This document shows positions 25,389-34,061 of a DNA stretch of 41,204 bases, piece after piece (positions within the stretch are counted from its first letter, which is position 1; each line of letters begins with the position of its first letter). The position numbers and the translations under genes are program-made. Source of the stretch: Bacillota bacterium (lineage in GTDB: Bacteria > Bacillota > Bacilli > Alicyclobacillales > SLC66); contig JAPNUP010000060.1 of assembly GCA_026627345.1 (NCBI GenBank), positions 1 through 41,204 of the forward strand. The letters run 5' to 3'. The notes under the pieces were generated by a model. That model was not told the origin of the DNA. It worked only from the letters and a program-made list of their open reading frames with translations, and ran no database searches.

Positions 25389-26645
25389 TCAGGCAGCTGG
25401 CTCGCGCCCTTCTCGGTCCATCCGCCCAAACGCCCACTGATAGAGCCCGGCATTCACTAGCTGCAAGACAGCAGTCAGAATCAGTGGCAACGATAGCAAG
25501 TCCGCATCAAACAGGTAGCCCGAAATCGTCGGTCCAAGTGACGACGGCAAGCGCATAGAGAGTGCATTGATACTCGTCGCCAGTCCACGCCGCTTATCGC
25601 GAGTCAGACTCGCGCTAAGGGCATTGCGATTACCTTGGGTGCCACGGTTGACAGCACTGCGGATGACAAATAGCGCAGAGGCGAGCGCGAAATTCGGCAT
25701 AAATGGCAATGCCAGCATCACCGCCGAACCGATCACGCGCATCCAAGTCACAGATTTGACCATCCCCACGCGCGAGGCCATTCGACCACTGACAATAGAG
25801 AAAAGGCCTGTAAGCAAGAAACTGATGGCCAGCGTAGCGCCGATCTGTGCGGTACTCGCCCCATAGCGAATGCTGAACCAATAGGCCATCATCGGGCCCG
25901 TGAGGCCCACTGCCAGGCCATTGAGGATATTGACCATCGCCAAAGTCGCCATGTTGCGATTTTCCTTCTTACGGATCTGACGCTCCGCTTGGGCGAGTGT
26001 CTCAGCGGTGGCCGGTGACTCCGCCCGGGAGCTGTCCGGCCGGGCATCCGTTTTCTCTTCGCGGATCTGCCAGACGATGGCAACACAAACAAGCGATAGC
26101 ACCGCGACCACCCAAAAAACCGGTCGATACGCGAGTAGCGGTGCGGTGTGCGTTTGCAGCGCAGGCCAACCACCGAGTAATGCTCCGAGTGCCATACCGA
26201 CGAATCCGACTGCGTTATTCAAACTAAACACGCGCCCGCGATCAATGCGATCGACATAGCGCGCAAGCAGCGCCTGCTCGGCTGGGCTAAAAGGGCCAGC
26301 GGCGCCACTTTGACCCCGCCCAAAGCCTGCGATCACAATCACGAGTACCAGCCACACGCCATAAGTCGTCAGACTCGCGACACAGGCACTGATCACCGTG
26401 AGCGCTTCATAGACGAGAAGAAACGGCCTTCGACCGATGCGGTCGCTAAGAATCCCGACGACTAGTATTAATGCGGCGCCAACCAACCCTGCCGCCGAGG
26501 TGACGCCACCAATAGCGACACCGCTCCAGTGCAGATCTTTGAGATAAAGTGTCAAATCGACCACCATCGCGCCTTGCCCGACACTACGAAGCGCGCGAAT
26601 CGCAATCAACTTTTTGACATTGTCGTGCATCGGTACTTTAGACAT
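25389..26645 (-). CDS. MFS transporter (multidrug efflux-like)
   Basis: A 418-residue, 12-span major facilitator. The cytoplasmic loop 2-3 motif is present as GILSDRIGRRPFLL, and the equivalent in the second half is SGRMASRVGMVKS. A charged central loop (about 195-230) divides the two halves. It follows the MarR gene by about 100 bases without an evident terminator, so it is probably the last gene of the ABC exporter - MarR operon; this context suggests efflux of a toxic compound. The start ATG 26645 has GGAGG 6 bases upstream. The substrate is unknown. Confidence 0.85.
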   Translation of the reverse strand: MSKVPMHDNVKKLIAIRALRSVGQGAMVVDLTLYLKDLHWSGVAIGGVTSAAGLVGAALILVVGILSDRIGRRPFLLVYEALTVISACVASLTTYGVWLVLVIVIAGFGRGQSGAAGPFSPAEQALLARYVDRIDRGRVFSLNNAVGFVGMALGALLGGWPALQTHTAPLLAYRPVFWVVAVLSLVCVAIVWQIREEKTDARPDSSRAESPATAETLAQAERQIRKKENRNMATLAMVNILNGLAVGLTGPMMAYWFSIRYGASTAQIGATLAISFLLTGLFSIVSGRMASRVGMVKSVTWMRVIGSAVMLALPFMPNFALASALFVIRSAVNRGTQGNRNALSASLTRDKRRGLATSINALSMRLPSSLGPTISGYLFDADLLSLPLILTAVLQLVNAGLYQWAFGRMDREGREPAA

Positions 26646-26741
26646 GTTGAACCTCCATTGCAGCGCACTTTGTTGCCCCCATCACGATGCCACCGTTGCT
26701 TATTCGCAAGACGATCGCGCGAGCCTACCGTGTTGTTTGGC

Positions 26742-27194
26742 CTATAACGCCTGTGCCACCCGCGTGAGCAAGTCGATGAGCGTCTCTTGCTCCTGTGCTG
26801 TCAGGGTTTGCAGAGCCGGTGACAGGCTGTCTTGCCGCAACATCTCCACCGTATGCATCAGCGCGCGGCCCTCGTCTGTCAAAGCGATCTGCCGCACGCG
26901 CGAGTCCTGCGTCGACTGCGTACGCACAACCCAGTTTTGTTTCTCCAGGCGATCGAGCATCTGCGACATGGTACTTGGGCGCACGTCCATATGCGCTGCC
27001 AGCTGACCGATCGTGCACCCCTCCTTGTGCCGCACATAGCGCAGGATTTGCCACTGCAAGCGGGTGACCTGGTGACCCCCTTGCGCCATGGCGCCCGATC
27101 GGAGTTGTCTATTGATGCGCCAAAAGGCATTCGCGAAGCGTTCAGTGACGTCGCGACCTGGCTGCTGATCACGCTTTTCATCAGGGTAAAGCAA
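26742..27194 (-). CDS. MarR-family transcriptional regulator
   Basis: A 150-residue winged-helix regulator. QWQILRYVRHKEGCTIGQLA, PSTMSQMLDRLEKQNWVVRT and the wing DSRVRQIALTDEG are the classic MarR order. I chose TTG 27194, with AAGGAGG 8 bases upstream; this gives the usual family length. The longer open frame to 27347 reads within the ABC exporter gene. The start overlaps the exporter's last codons by 14 bases, so the two are coupled. It probably represses its own operon through the palindrome at 29141-29156. Confidence 0.9.
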   Translation of the reverse strand: MLYPDEKRDQQPGRDVTERFANAFWRINRQLRSGAMAQGGHQVTRLQWQILRYVRHKEGCTIGQLAAHMDVRPSTMSQMLDRLEKQNWVVRTQSTQDSRVRQIALTDEGRALMHTVEMLRQDSLSPALQTLTAQEQETLIDLLTRVAQAL

Positions 27195-29115
27195 TGCGCT
27201 TACCTCCTTTTCCTTTTCCGCCATGCGGGGTCGACGACGCGGCTTCCGGAGCATCCGCGGACAATGTCCCCGGAACGCGGCCATCTTCTGAGAACTGCGC
27301 ATGGTACAACTGCTGGTACAGTTCGCACGAAGCGAGCAATTCGTCATGTCTGCCTTGCGCGACGATCACCCCGTGATCAAGCACGACGATACGGTCCGCC
27401 GCCAGAATCGTAGATAGGCGATGCGCGATGACCACAGCCGTACGCCCTTGCATGAGCGCCGTCAGCGCCGCTTGAATCTGACGTTCGACAAGTGTGTCTA
27501 GCGCACTCGTCGCTTCGTCGAGCAAGACAATGCGTGGCGCGCGCAACAAGACTCGCGCGATGGCGAGACGCTGCCGTTCCCCGCCCGACAACCGATACCC
27601 GCGCTCGCCGACGAGCGTGTCATATCCCTCCGGTAAGCCTGCAATCATGTCATGAATCTGCGCTGCCTGACAGGCCGCGATCAGCTCTTGGTCAGTCGCA
27701 TCTTCATACGCAAAAAGCAGATTGGCGCGAATCGTATCGTGAAAGAAAAAAGGATCTTGCGGCACGAGACCCATCTGCGAGCGAAGCGAATCGAGCGTCA
27801 GCGTTCGCGCATCGTATTCATCGACGAACATTCGCCCTGCGAGCGGATCAGAAAAGCGCGGCAACAGATGCAATAGTGTCGTCTTCCCTGCGCCACTCGG
27901 CCCGACTAACGCGATCATTTCACCAGGGTTGGCGACGAGATCGATATGGTCGAGCGCCAAGGTCGGCGTCTCGGTGTCTCGCTGGTAACTAAAAGACACT
28001 CCTTGCAGTTCAATGCGTCCGGCGATACTGCCAGGCGCCAGTTCGATCGTACCATCGGCTACCTCAGGATCAATGTCGAGGATCGCGAAAATTCTCCGAA
28101 ATAAAGCGATCGATGACAGCAGATTCACCTGTACTTGCGCGAGTTGACTAAAGGGGCTATACAAGCGACTGAGCAAAGACGTAAAAGCGACGATCGTGCC
28201 GATCCCCATCTCGTGATGAATCGCGAGCCACCCGCCGTAGCCCCATAACAGTGCGGGTCCGATCGAGGAAAACATGCCGATCCACATCATCAGCCAGCGC
28301 CCCACCACGCTTTGGCGCACGTAGAGATTGCGCAGATCGCGGTTGTCCTGATCGAAGCGAGCTGTTTCACGCTTCTCGCGATTGAAGATGCGCGTGAGCA
28401 GCGCCCCGCTGACGCCGAACTGTTCCGTGAGTTGCACCGTCAGTGTAGACAAGCGCTCTTGAATCTTGCCTTGGAGTTTTTGCCGCGACCGGCCCACCTT
28501 TTGCGTTGGCAACACGAAACCTGGCACGACGACCAGAGCGAGGAGCGTCAGTTGCCAATTCATACTGAACATGAAGACAAGCGTCGAGAGGATGACGAGA
28601 ATGTTACTGGCAAATCCGATCAACGTGTTATTGACCACGTTTTGAATCGCAGATACGTCGTTCATCACGCGTGACACGAGGTCTCCGGATTGGCGAGAGG
28701 CGAAGAATCCTACCGACTGGCGTTCCACATGCGTAAACAGCCGCAACCGATAGTCTGCCATCACATCTTGCGCAATCACGTTGCCAAGCCATGTCTGTAG
28801 CACTCCGAGCAGCCCGGTGACGATCGCCACGAGAATCAGCACGATCGTCAAGGCAATCACCAGTGAGATGCGATCCTGCAAGATGCCGTTATCGATGATA
28901 CGCTGCGTCAACCATGCCGGGATCACGCCACCGGCCGACGTCGCGATGAGTACCAGCGATACGATCATGGCGTTACGCCAGTACGGCACAAACGCCCGCA
29001 ACGCGCGCTTCAGAATGATCCAGTCAAGCCGTTCGGTCTTGGCAAGCTCGCGCATACGCCAATTGCTCCCGCCCCACATGCCACCACCGCCGCCGCCCCC
29101 CATGTGTACCCCCAT
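27181..29115 (-). CDS. ABC exporter, fused permease and ATPase (multidrug type)
   Basis: A 644-residue half-transporter: a six-span type IV transmembrane domain (about 45-330) and an ATPase domain with Walker A GPSGAGKT (405-412), signature LSGGERQRLAIA (from 509), Walker B IVLLDE (529-534) and the switch histidine in VIAHRLST. It would act as a dimer. The N-terminus is odd: MGVHMGGGGGGGMWGGSNW, a glycine run with Met and Trp before the first helix. The C-terminus adds a Gly/Lys-rich tail after the ATPase. First gene of an operon with the MarR and MFS genes, so drug or toxic lipid export is likely. ATG 29115 has GGTGGAG upstream. Confidence 0.93.
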   Translation of the reverse strand: MGVHMGGGGGGGMWGGSNWRMRELAKTERLDWIILKRALRAFVPYWRNAMIVSLVLIATSAGGVIPAWLTQRIIDNGILQDRISLVIALTIVLILVAIVTGLLGVLQTWLGNVIAQDVMADYRLRLFTHVERQSVGFFASRQSGDLVSRVMNDVSAIQNVVNNTLIGFASNILVILSTLVFMFSMNWQLTLLALVVVPGFVLPTQKVGRSRQKLQGKIQERLSTLTVQLTEQFGVSGALLTRIFNREKRETARFDQDNRDLRNLYVRQSVVGRWLMMWIGMFSSIGPALLWGYGGWLAIHHEMGIGTIVAFTSLLSRLYSPFSQLAQVQVNLLSSIALFRRIFAILDIDPEVADGTIELAPGSIAGRIELQGVSFSYQRDTETPTLALDHIDLVANPGEMIALVGPSGAGKTTLLHLLPRFSDPLAGRMFVDEYDARTLTLDSLRSQMGLVPQDPFFFHDTIRANLLFAYEDATDQELIAACQAAQIHDMIAGLPEGYDTLVGERGYRLSGGERQRLAIARVLLRAPRIVLLDEATSALDTLVERQIQAALTALMQGRTAVVIAHRLSTILAADRIVVLDHGVIVAQGRHDELLASCELYQQLYHAQFSEDGRVPGTLSADAPEAASSTPHGGKGKGGKRIALP

Positions 29116-29140
29116 GACATCACTCCACCCGGAAAATATG

Positions 29141-29156
29141 TTATATAGCTATATAA
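29141..29156. promoter_or_regulatory. 16-base perfect palindrome, probable MarR operator
   Basis: TTATATAGCTATATAA is its own reverse complement, and the symmetry extends outward (ATATG/ATATAT) with one mismatch. It covers the -10 region of the promoter for the exporter operon, whose second gene encodes a MarR protein. Confidence 0.65.
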
Positions 29157-29171
29157 TATATGTATCGTCAA
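29142..29171 (-). promoter_or_regulatory. Promoter of the ABC exporter - MarR - MFS operon
   Basis: Minus strand TTGACG (29166-29171), an 18-base spacer and TATATA (29142-29147). The leader is short, about 25 bases. Binding of a repressor to the overlapping palindrome would exclude RNA polymerase. Confidence 0.6.
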
Positions 29172-29264
29172 TGCGCGTGCAAGCACTAGTTGGTAGACGA
29201 GTCCTTCTGGACGTGTTACTTTAAAGAGGTTGGTGATAAAAGCAAGCAAAGGTCAGGTGATACG

Positions 29265-30959
29265 GTGAAGTTTTCCGAATATCCATATGAGCGCCCGAGC
29301 ATCGAGGCGTACGAACAGCACATGCAACACTTTTTGGAAGCCTTTTCTGCCGCCGCAAACGCCGATGAGCAAGCAGATCTGATGATGGGCATCAACAAAC
29401 TGCGCAGTGAATTCTCAACGATGCAAACCATTGCTAGTATCCGTCACACCATCGACACGACAGACGCTTTTTACGAGGGTGAACAGTCTTATTACGATGA
29501 GATCGGGCCTGTTCTCGAAAAGTACGGCACCGAGTTCTACACCCGCCTGCTAGCTTCTCCCTATCGCGCGGCACTGGAAGCGCGCTTTGGCGCACAGCTT
29601 TTTCGCTTGGCCGAGATGCAGTTGCGCACCTTCTCCGATGCAGTCATGGAAGACTTGAAACAAGAAAACAGACTATCCACCGAATATGGCAAGTTGATGT
29701 CGTCTGCGAAGATTATGTTTGAAGGTGAAGAGCGCACCTTGTCGCAGTTGACCCCGTTCCAGCAATCGCCTGATCGTGCCCTGCGCCAAGCTGCCTATGC
29801 CGCACGCATCGCCTTTATGACCGAACACGAAGCGGAGCTCGACCGCATTTACGACGAACTGGTCGCTGTGCGTACGCGCATCGCCCACACGCTCGGCTTC
29901 AAGAATTATGTCGAGCTCGGTTACTTGCGGTTGGCGCGCGGCGATTACAATGCAGAGATGGTCGCCGCCTACCGCGAGCAGATTCTACAGCATGTCGTGC
30001 CTGTGGTGACCCGCCTGAAACAACGTCAGGAAGCGCGCATCGGCGTTGACAAGCTGCGTTATTACGATGAGAGTCTGCAATTTACGGACGGCAACGCAAT
30101 TCCGCAAGGCGACGCGGACTTTATTGTCCAAGCTGGCAAGCGTATGTACGATGAACTATCCGCCGAGACCAGTGAGTTTTTCTCTTTCATGCTTGAGCAC
30201 GAGCTCATGGATCTCGTGAGCCGCAAAGGCAAACGCGGAGGCGGGTACTGCACATTTATCGACGAGTATTCGGCACCTTTTATCTTTTCGAATTTCAACG
30301 GCACCTCTGGCGACATCGACGTACTCACACACGAAGCTGGGCATGCATTCCAAGTTTACTCGGCGCGCGGCTACAGCATCCCTGAATACCACTGGCCAAC
30401 GATGGAATCCGCTGAGATTCACTCGATGAGTATGGAGTTTTTCACATGGCCGTGGATGGAGTCGTTCTTCGGCGAGCAGACGCAAAAGTACAAGTTTTCC
30501 CACTTGGCCGGCACGCTCCTGTTTCTCCCGTACGGTGTGGCGGTAGACGAGTTTCAGCACTTTGTCTACGAGCACCCGGAAGCGACAGCCGCGGCGCGTA
30601 AAGCGGCTTGGCGTGAGATCGAACGCAAGTATCTGCCGCACCGCGATTACGCAGGGTTCGAGTACTTAGAGCAAGGCGGCTTCTGGCATCAACAAGGTCA
30701 TATCTATCACACGCCGTTTTACTACATCGACTACACGCTGGCACAGGTGTGCGCGCTGCAGTTCTGGAAACGTATGCACGAGGACCGCGATGCGGCATGG
30801 GCAGACTACGTGCGGTTGTGTAAAGAAGGCGGGAGCAAATCGTTCTTAGAACTCGTCGAAGTGGCCGGCTTGAAGTCACCATTTTCCGCGGGTTGTGTGG
30901 AGTCGGTCATTCCAGACATCGAGCGCTGGTTGGATGCGGTGGACGACAAGGCGCTGTAG
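29265..30959 (+). CDS. M3-family oligoendopeptidase (PepF-like)
   Basis: A 564-residue cytoplasmic zinc metallopeptidase that trims oligopeptides. The zinc site HEAGH (356-360) is followed about 27 residues later by the third ligand region ESAEIHSMSMEFF. The length and the region PFIFSNFNGTSGDIDVLTHE fit the M3B oligoendopeptidase F group. I chose GTG 29265 with AGGTG upstream; the open frame back to 29190 lacks a site and begins inside the divergent promoter region. It may complete peptide use together with the secreted S53 protease, although no peptide transporter is in the window. Confidence 0.9.
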   Translation: MKFSEYPYERPSIEAYEQHMQHFLEAFSAAANADEQADLMMGINKLRSEFSTMQTIASIRHTIDTTDAFYEGEQSYYDEIGPVLEKYGTEFYTRLLASPYRAALEARFGAQLFRLAEMQLRTFSDAVMEDLKQENRLSTEYGKLMSSAKIMFEGEERTLSQLTPFQQSPDRALRQAAYAARIAFMTEHEAELDRIYDELVAVRTRIAHTLGFKNYVELGYLRLARGDYNAEMVAAYREQILQHVVPVVTRLKQRQEARIGVDKLRYYDESLQFTDGNAIPQGDADFIVQAGKRMYDELSAETSEFFSFMLEHELMDLVSRKGKRGGGYCTFIDEYSAPFIFSNFNGTSGDIDVLTHEAGHAFQVYSARGYSIPEYHWPTMESAEIHSMSMEFFTWPWMESFFGEQTQKYKFSHLAGTLLFLPYGVAVDEFQHFVYEHPEATAAARKAAWREIERKYLPHRDYAGFEYLEQGGFWHQQGHIYHTPFYYIDYTLAQVCALQFWKRMHEDRDAAWADYVRLCKEGGSKSFLELVEVAGLKSPFSAGCVESVIPDIERWLDAVDDKAL

Positions 30960-30962
30960 GCG

Positions 30963-32342
30963 TTACGCCCTCTCGGTCATAGAAAGCCGCATCGCAGTGG
31001 CCGCATCCGGATAATAGCCGGCGGCGATCCCTGCATATAAGGCTGCGCCTCGCGCAGCCTCTTCTTCATGCGCTGACACGCTAAGCGAAAGGCCGAAAGT
31101 CTGCGCCACCGCGTGTGCCAAATGTGGGTTGCGTCGGATCCCATTACCGGCCCCAAGCAACCGTGTGATCGTTTGTCGTATCTCCGCTGGTAGGCTATCC
31201 ACAAGGTCGCGAAGCTCCTGCGCCATCCCCCGCACCACACCGTCAATGAGTGGCTCCGGAAGAAAATTGTGTTCACTGAGTCCGGCGATCACCCCACGTG
31301 CGCTCGGATCGCTCCGGGTACCCGCAAACTGCGTGCGGACCTGCAACGGCTCGTCCGTTCCCGGCCAACGCGCGAGTGCTTCACTCATCGCCGCGTAGAG
31401 ACTCGCCTGTGGCTGTGAGGGAGGGCCAAAGAGTGTCAGAACGCGCTGAAAAAACGTCTCTAGCAGGGCATAAGCGCGCCCTCCGCTGAGCGTTACACCG
31501 ACTAAAAGCACACTGCCGTCGATAAACGGCCGGCACTCAAAACCGTCTATAGATGCACAGCGATCATCCGGCAACCAAAGCGACACTTGTGCACCGGTGC
31601 CGATATTGACACACAGCGTACCCACCGGTTCCGTGACGCTGCCGAGAAAACTCGCCTGATTGTCGCCGATCGCAGTGTACACCGCGACCCCATCTGGCGT
31701 ATGACCGACACTCGCATATTGCCCGACTGAAAGCACATCGGGTAACCAGTCTGGCGACACTTGTACGCGCGCGAGCGCATCGGCAGCAAATGCATGCCCA
31801 GTCCACAAGCCTAGGCTAGCTGCCTGCGTCGCATGTTGCAAAGGCCTAATCCGCCCTGTCAGACGAAGGGCCAGATAGTCGCCGATCGTACAAAGCGCGA
31901 CCGCTCCCTCTGGAACCCCGCCGGAGGTCATCAGCGCTGCATGTGTCACCAGTCCCCAGCCACTGGCAGCCGGATGCCCGGTACGATGGGCAAACCACTG
32001 CGCGAACGTGTGCCCCGATGGAGACGCCACCGCCGCGCGCCCGTCTTGCCACGTGTATAGGGGACTCACTGCGCCACCAGAAGCATCCACATACAAGATT
32101 CCGTGCATCTGTCCACTGATCCCAATGCCGCCGATATCCGGGACATCATGCGCGACCTCTGCCATCAGTCGCATGGCTACATCTGTGAGCACGCTCGGGT
32201 CTTGCAGACGCTCCCACGACTCTTCACCTGCGAGATCAGCGGCGTGCACCGCGCTCGTACAGCGCACCACCTTCCCTGTCTCACCTTCGATCACCACCGC
32301 CGCTATGGAGGTCGTCCCAATGTCTATACCCAGCCACTTCAT
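30963..32342 (-). CDS. FGGY-family carbohydrate kinase, possibly a sedoheptulokinase
   Basis: A 459-residue sugar kinase of the actin-like fold. MKWLGIDIGTTSIAAVV is the first phosphate-binding motif; GIGISGQMHGILYV, YTWQDGR and AIGDNQASFLGSV..LCVNIGTGAQVS follow in FGGY order. Of the FGGY kinases it looks most like the sedoheptulokinase branch (D-sedoheptulose to its 7-phosphate), but xylulose or another ketose is possible. ATG 32342 has AGGGG 8 bases upstream; GTG 32351 is the alternative. A copy of the hairpin repeat lies 50 bases upstream. It ends 3 bases from the convergent M3 peptidase stop codon. Confidence 0.75.
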   Translation of the reverse strand: MKWLGIDIGTTSIAAVVIEGETGKVVRCTSAVHAADLAGEESWERLQDPSVLTDVAMRLMAEVAHDVPDIGGIGISGQMHGILYVDASGGAVSPLYTWQDGRAAVASPSGHTFAQWFAHRTGHPAASGWGLVTHAALMTSGGVPEGAVALCTIGDYLALRLTGRIRPLQHATQAASLGLWTGHAFAADALARVQVSPDWLPDVLSVGQYASVGHTPDGVAVYTAIGDNQASFLGSVTEPVGTLCVNIGTGAQVSLWLPDDRCASIDGFECRPFIDGSVLLVGVTLSGGRAYALLETFFQRVLTLFGPPSQPQASLYAAMSEALARWPGTDEPLQVRTQFAGTRSDPSARGVIAGLSEHNFLPEPLIDGVVRGMAQELRDLVDSLPAEIRQTITRLLGAGNGIRRNPHLAHAVAQTFGLSLSVSAHEEEAARGAALYAGIAAGYYPDAATAMRLSMTERA

Positions 32343-32391
32343 CCGCGTCACCCCTTGCCTGATCGGCTCGTATGACGCAATGATACACTAG

Positions 32392-32419
32392 ATAACGGTG
32401 GAGCCGCTTATTTTTCCCG
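32392..32419 (+). repeat. Copy 2 of the dispersed 28-base hairpin repeat
   Basis: ATAACGGTGGAGCCGCTTAT continues with TTTTCCCG; it differs from the copy at 3723 at two positions. It lies between the ZIP transporter and the kinase genes, 49 bases upstream of the kinase start codon. A GGTGGT/ACCACC hairpin just beyond it (about 32424-32450) follows the ZIP stop codon. Confidence 0.6.
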
Positions 32420-32450
32420 TAAACGGTGGTGGGGGTGCACCGTACCACCC

Positions 32451-33272
32451 CTATTGTCCAAATACATTGCCTGCCATGTTCAACATGAACATCACGACAA
32501 GGCCGAATAGAAACCACAACCGCGCCGTACGCAGATAAGCCGCCTCGCGCAGCGCTGGCAACAGTTCGGCAAAGGCGATATAAAACATCGCCCCCGCCAC
32601 AAAGCCTGTGGCGATACGCACGACAGCCGACGACGCATGTCCTGCCAAGTCAATGCCGAGCATGACCCCAATCAACGTACACACCGCCGGAATAATCAAC
32701 ATCGTGCGTACCCGCGTGCGATCCCGTGGGAAGACAGCTGCCAGCGCCAGCCCCCACAGCACACCCTCAGGTAGCTTGTGCAGAATCATGGCGAGTGAAA
32801 ACCCTAGCGTATTGAACGTCAACGGGTGAAAAGACAAGGCGACCGCAACGCCTTCCAAAAAGGTGTGAAAAGATAGCGCGATGGCGAGTACGACGGCGCT
32901 TACTGGCGTAAAGGTCAGCGCGCTGCCGATGATCGACGAGGCTTCCGTCGCCGTCTCCGCCCCCTGCGACTGCTGCCGCTCCTCGCGTTGCCACATTCCG
33001 TCGGAGGCGTTGGTGGCCAACCACATCACCAGCGCGCCGAGAAAGATCCACAAAGGCGTCTGCGCGCCATTGCCGGACCAGGCGTCTGGCAAAAAATCCA
33101 GACACACAGCCGAGAAAAATGCACCTGTACCGAAGGCAAAGACGCGGGTGACGCCGCGCCCGTGTTCCATATTGCGCGCCGGACTAAGCGCCAAGTGCGC
33201 ACCGACGACGATGGACACCGCCGCGAACAGCCCAACGACAATAGGACCCCAAAACTGAACGACGATCGTCAT
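32451..33272 (-). CDS. ZIP-family divalent metal transporter
   Basis: A 273-residue membrane protein with about eight spans. The paired metal-binding helices read SFHTFLEGVAVALS and LHKLPEGVLWG, the ZIP signatures (HxxxEG). ZIP proteins move zinc, iron or manganese into the cytoplasm. The loop between spans 3 and 4 lacks the usual histidine cluster and is instead Gln/Glu-rich (REERQQSQGAETATEA). The start ATG 33272 overlaps the stop of a possible 41-codon reading frame upstream; AGGAG lies 10 bases before the ATG. Confidence 0.88.
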   Translation of the reverse strand: MTIVVQFWGPIVVGLFAAVSIVVGAHLALSPARNMEHGRGVTRVFAFGTGAFFSAVCLDFLPDAWSGNGAQTPLWIFLGALVMWLATNASDGMWQREERQQSQGAETATEASSIIGSALTFTPVSAVVLAIALSFHTFLEGVAVALSFHPLTFNTLGFSLAMILHKLPEGVLWGLALAAVFPRDRTRVRTMLIIPAVCTLIGVMLGIDLAGHASSAVVRIATGFVAGAMFYIAFAELLPALREAAYLRTARLWFLFGLVVMFMLNMAGNVFGQ

Positions 33273-33394
33273 CCACTGCCTACTCCTTTAGAAGACCCAG
33301 AAGACTCCTGCGCGGAAACGGGTGGTTTGCCGGTCTGCGGTGGTCGGTGCACGATGCCGTGCGGGAGACCACAACGCGCGTAGCCAATGACCAA
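33269..33394 (-). CDS. Possible 41-codon small ORF coupled to the ZIP gene
   Basis: The minus strand has AGGAGG, then a TTG codon 10 bases on, and 41 open codons that end in TGA overlapping the ZIP start as ATGA. An in-frame TAG stands just before the TTG. The peptide begins VIGYARCGLPHGIVHRPP after the start and is rich in Gly, Pro and Ser toward the end. I do not recognise it. The coupling and ribosome binding site speak for translation; the long spacing, TTG start and short length speak against. It may be a leader peptide. Confidence 0.22.
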   Translation of the reverse strand: MVIGYARCGLPHGIVHRPPQTGKPPVSAQESSGSSKGVGSG

Positions 33395-33491
33395 GGACTA
33401 TACACCTCCTGTGGTGACTGAGCAGTCTCCTTTAAAGCTATGACGCGATCAGCTCGGCCACGAACTCACCGACACCGTTTCGGCACAGGTT

Positions 33492-33944
33492 TTAGGCCGT
33501 CTCAGCCTTCTCTTTGCCAACACGCACGGCTGCGATATATAAAGCGAGTTCGATGACAAACAGGCAGACCTGAATGACCAGAATCACCGCCTCCCCCATC
33601 ATGCCAATGAGCATGACACTCATCGCAACGCTCATCAGAGTCGCTGTCGCAAGCTCCGCAATTTCCACCAGCGTCGCAAACTTTGGTGCCCACATCACCG
33701 GTATACACACGGAGACAATCGGCAGCCACACCGCCAGCACCTTACTGCCGCTCGTTAACTCGATAAACATCGCAAATACGAAACCGAGCGCCATACCGTT
33801 GACCATGCAGATACGCATGCGCATCGCCGCCCGCGTCCGATCAAGATGATCGAACGTCAAGTAACAGACGATCAAGCCGAGCACTGTACTGAGCGCACTT
33901 GCGGCAAGAAGTAGTGAATAATGCGGGTAAGCTGCGCCGCCCAT
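33492..33944 (-). CDS. Small membrane protein with four predicted spans, unknown
   Basis: A 150-residue hydrophobic protein. MGGAAYPHYSLLLAASALST opens the first span; further spans cover about 45-65, 70-90 and 105-140, and the tail is VGKEKAETA. I do not recognise the family. ATG 33944 has GAGGGGG 7 bases upstream. The frame stays open to 34496, but that part is antisense to the NUDIX gene and is not credible. It is divergent from the NUDIX gene and precedes the ZIP gene by about 220 bases. Confidence 0.7.
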   Translation of the reverse strand: MGGAAYPHYSLLLAASALSTVLGLIVCYLTFDHLDRTRAAMRMRICMVNGMALGFVFAMFIELTSGSKVLAVWLPIVSVCIPVMWAPKFATLVEIAELATATLMSVAMSVMLIGMMGEAVILVIQVCLFVIELALYIAAVRVGKEKAETA

Positions 33945-34025
33945 GGACAATCCCCCTCTTCTATACAGATATTCAGGCGCCGGCTTGGCCATTCGCCAGA
34001 CGGTGACATCGCCACCGCGAGTACG

Positions 34026-34034
34026 TGCTAGAAT
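34026..34034 (+). promoter_or_regulatory. Possible extended -10 promoter of the NUDIX gene
   Basis: TGCTAGAAT fits TGnTAnAAT. It lies 28 bases before the start codon. The -35 region is weak (GTGACA at 34003, 20-base spacing). Confidence 0.3.
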
Positions 34035-34061
34035 AGAGACACTGCATGGGGGGTGTGCGCG

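Noticed and set aside
33273-33440. Cobalamin, yybP-ykoY or other metal riboswitch before the ZIP gene
   Set aside because: Some words resemble B12-box pieces, but the conserved core order is not present by eye.
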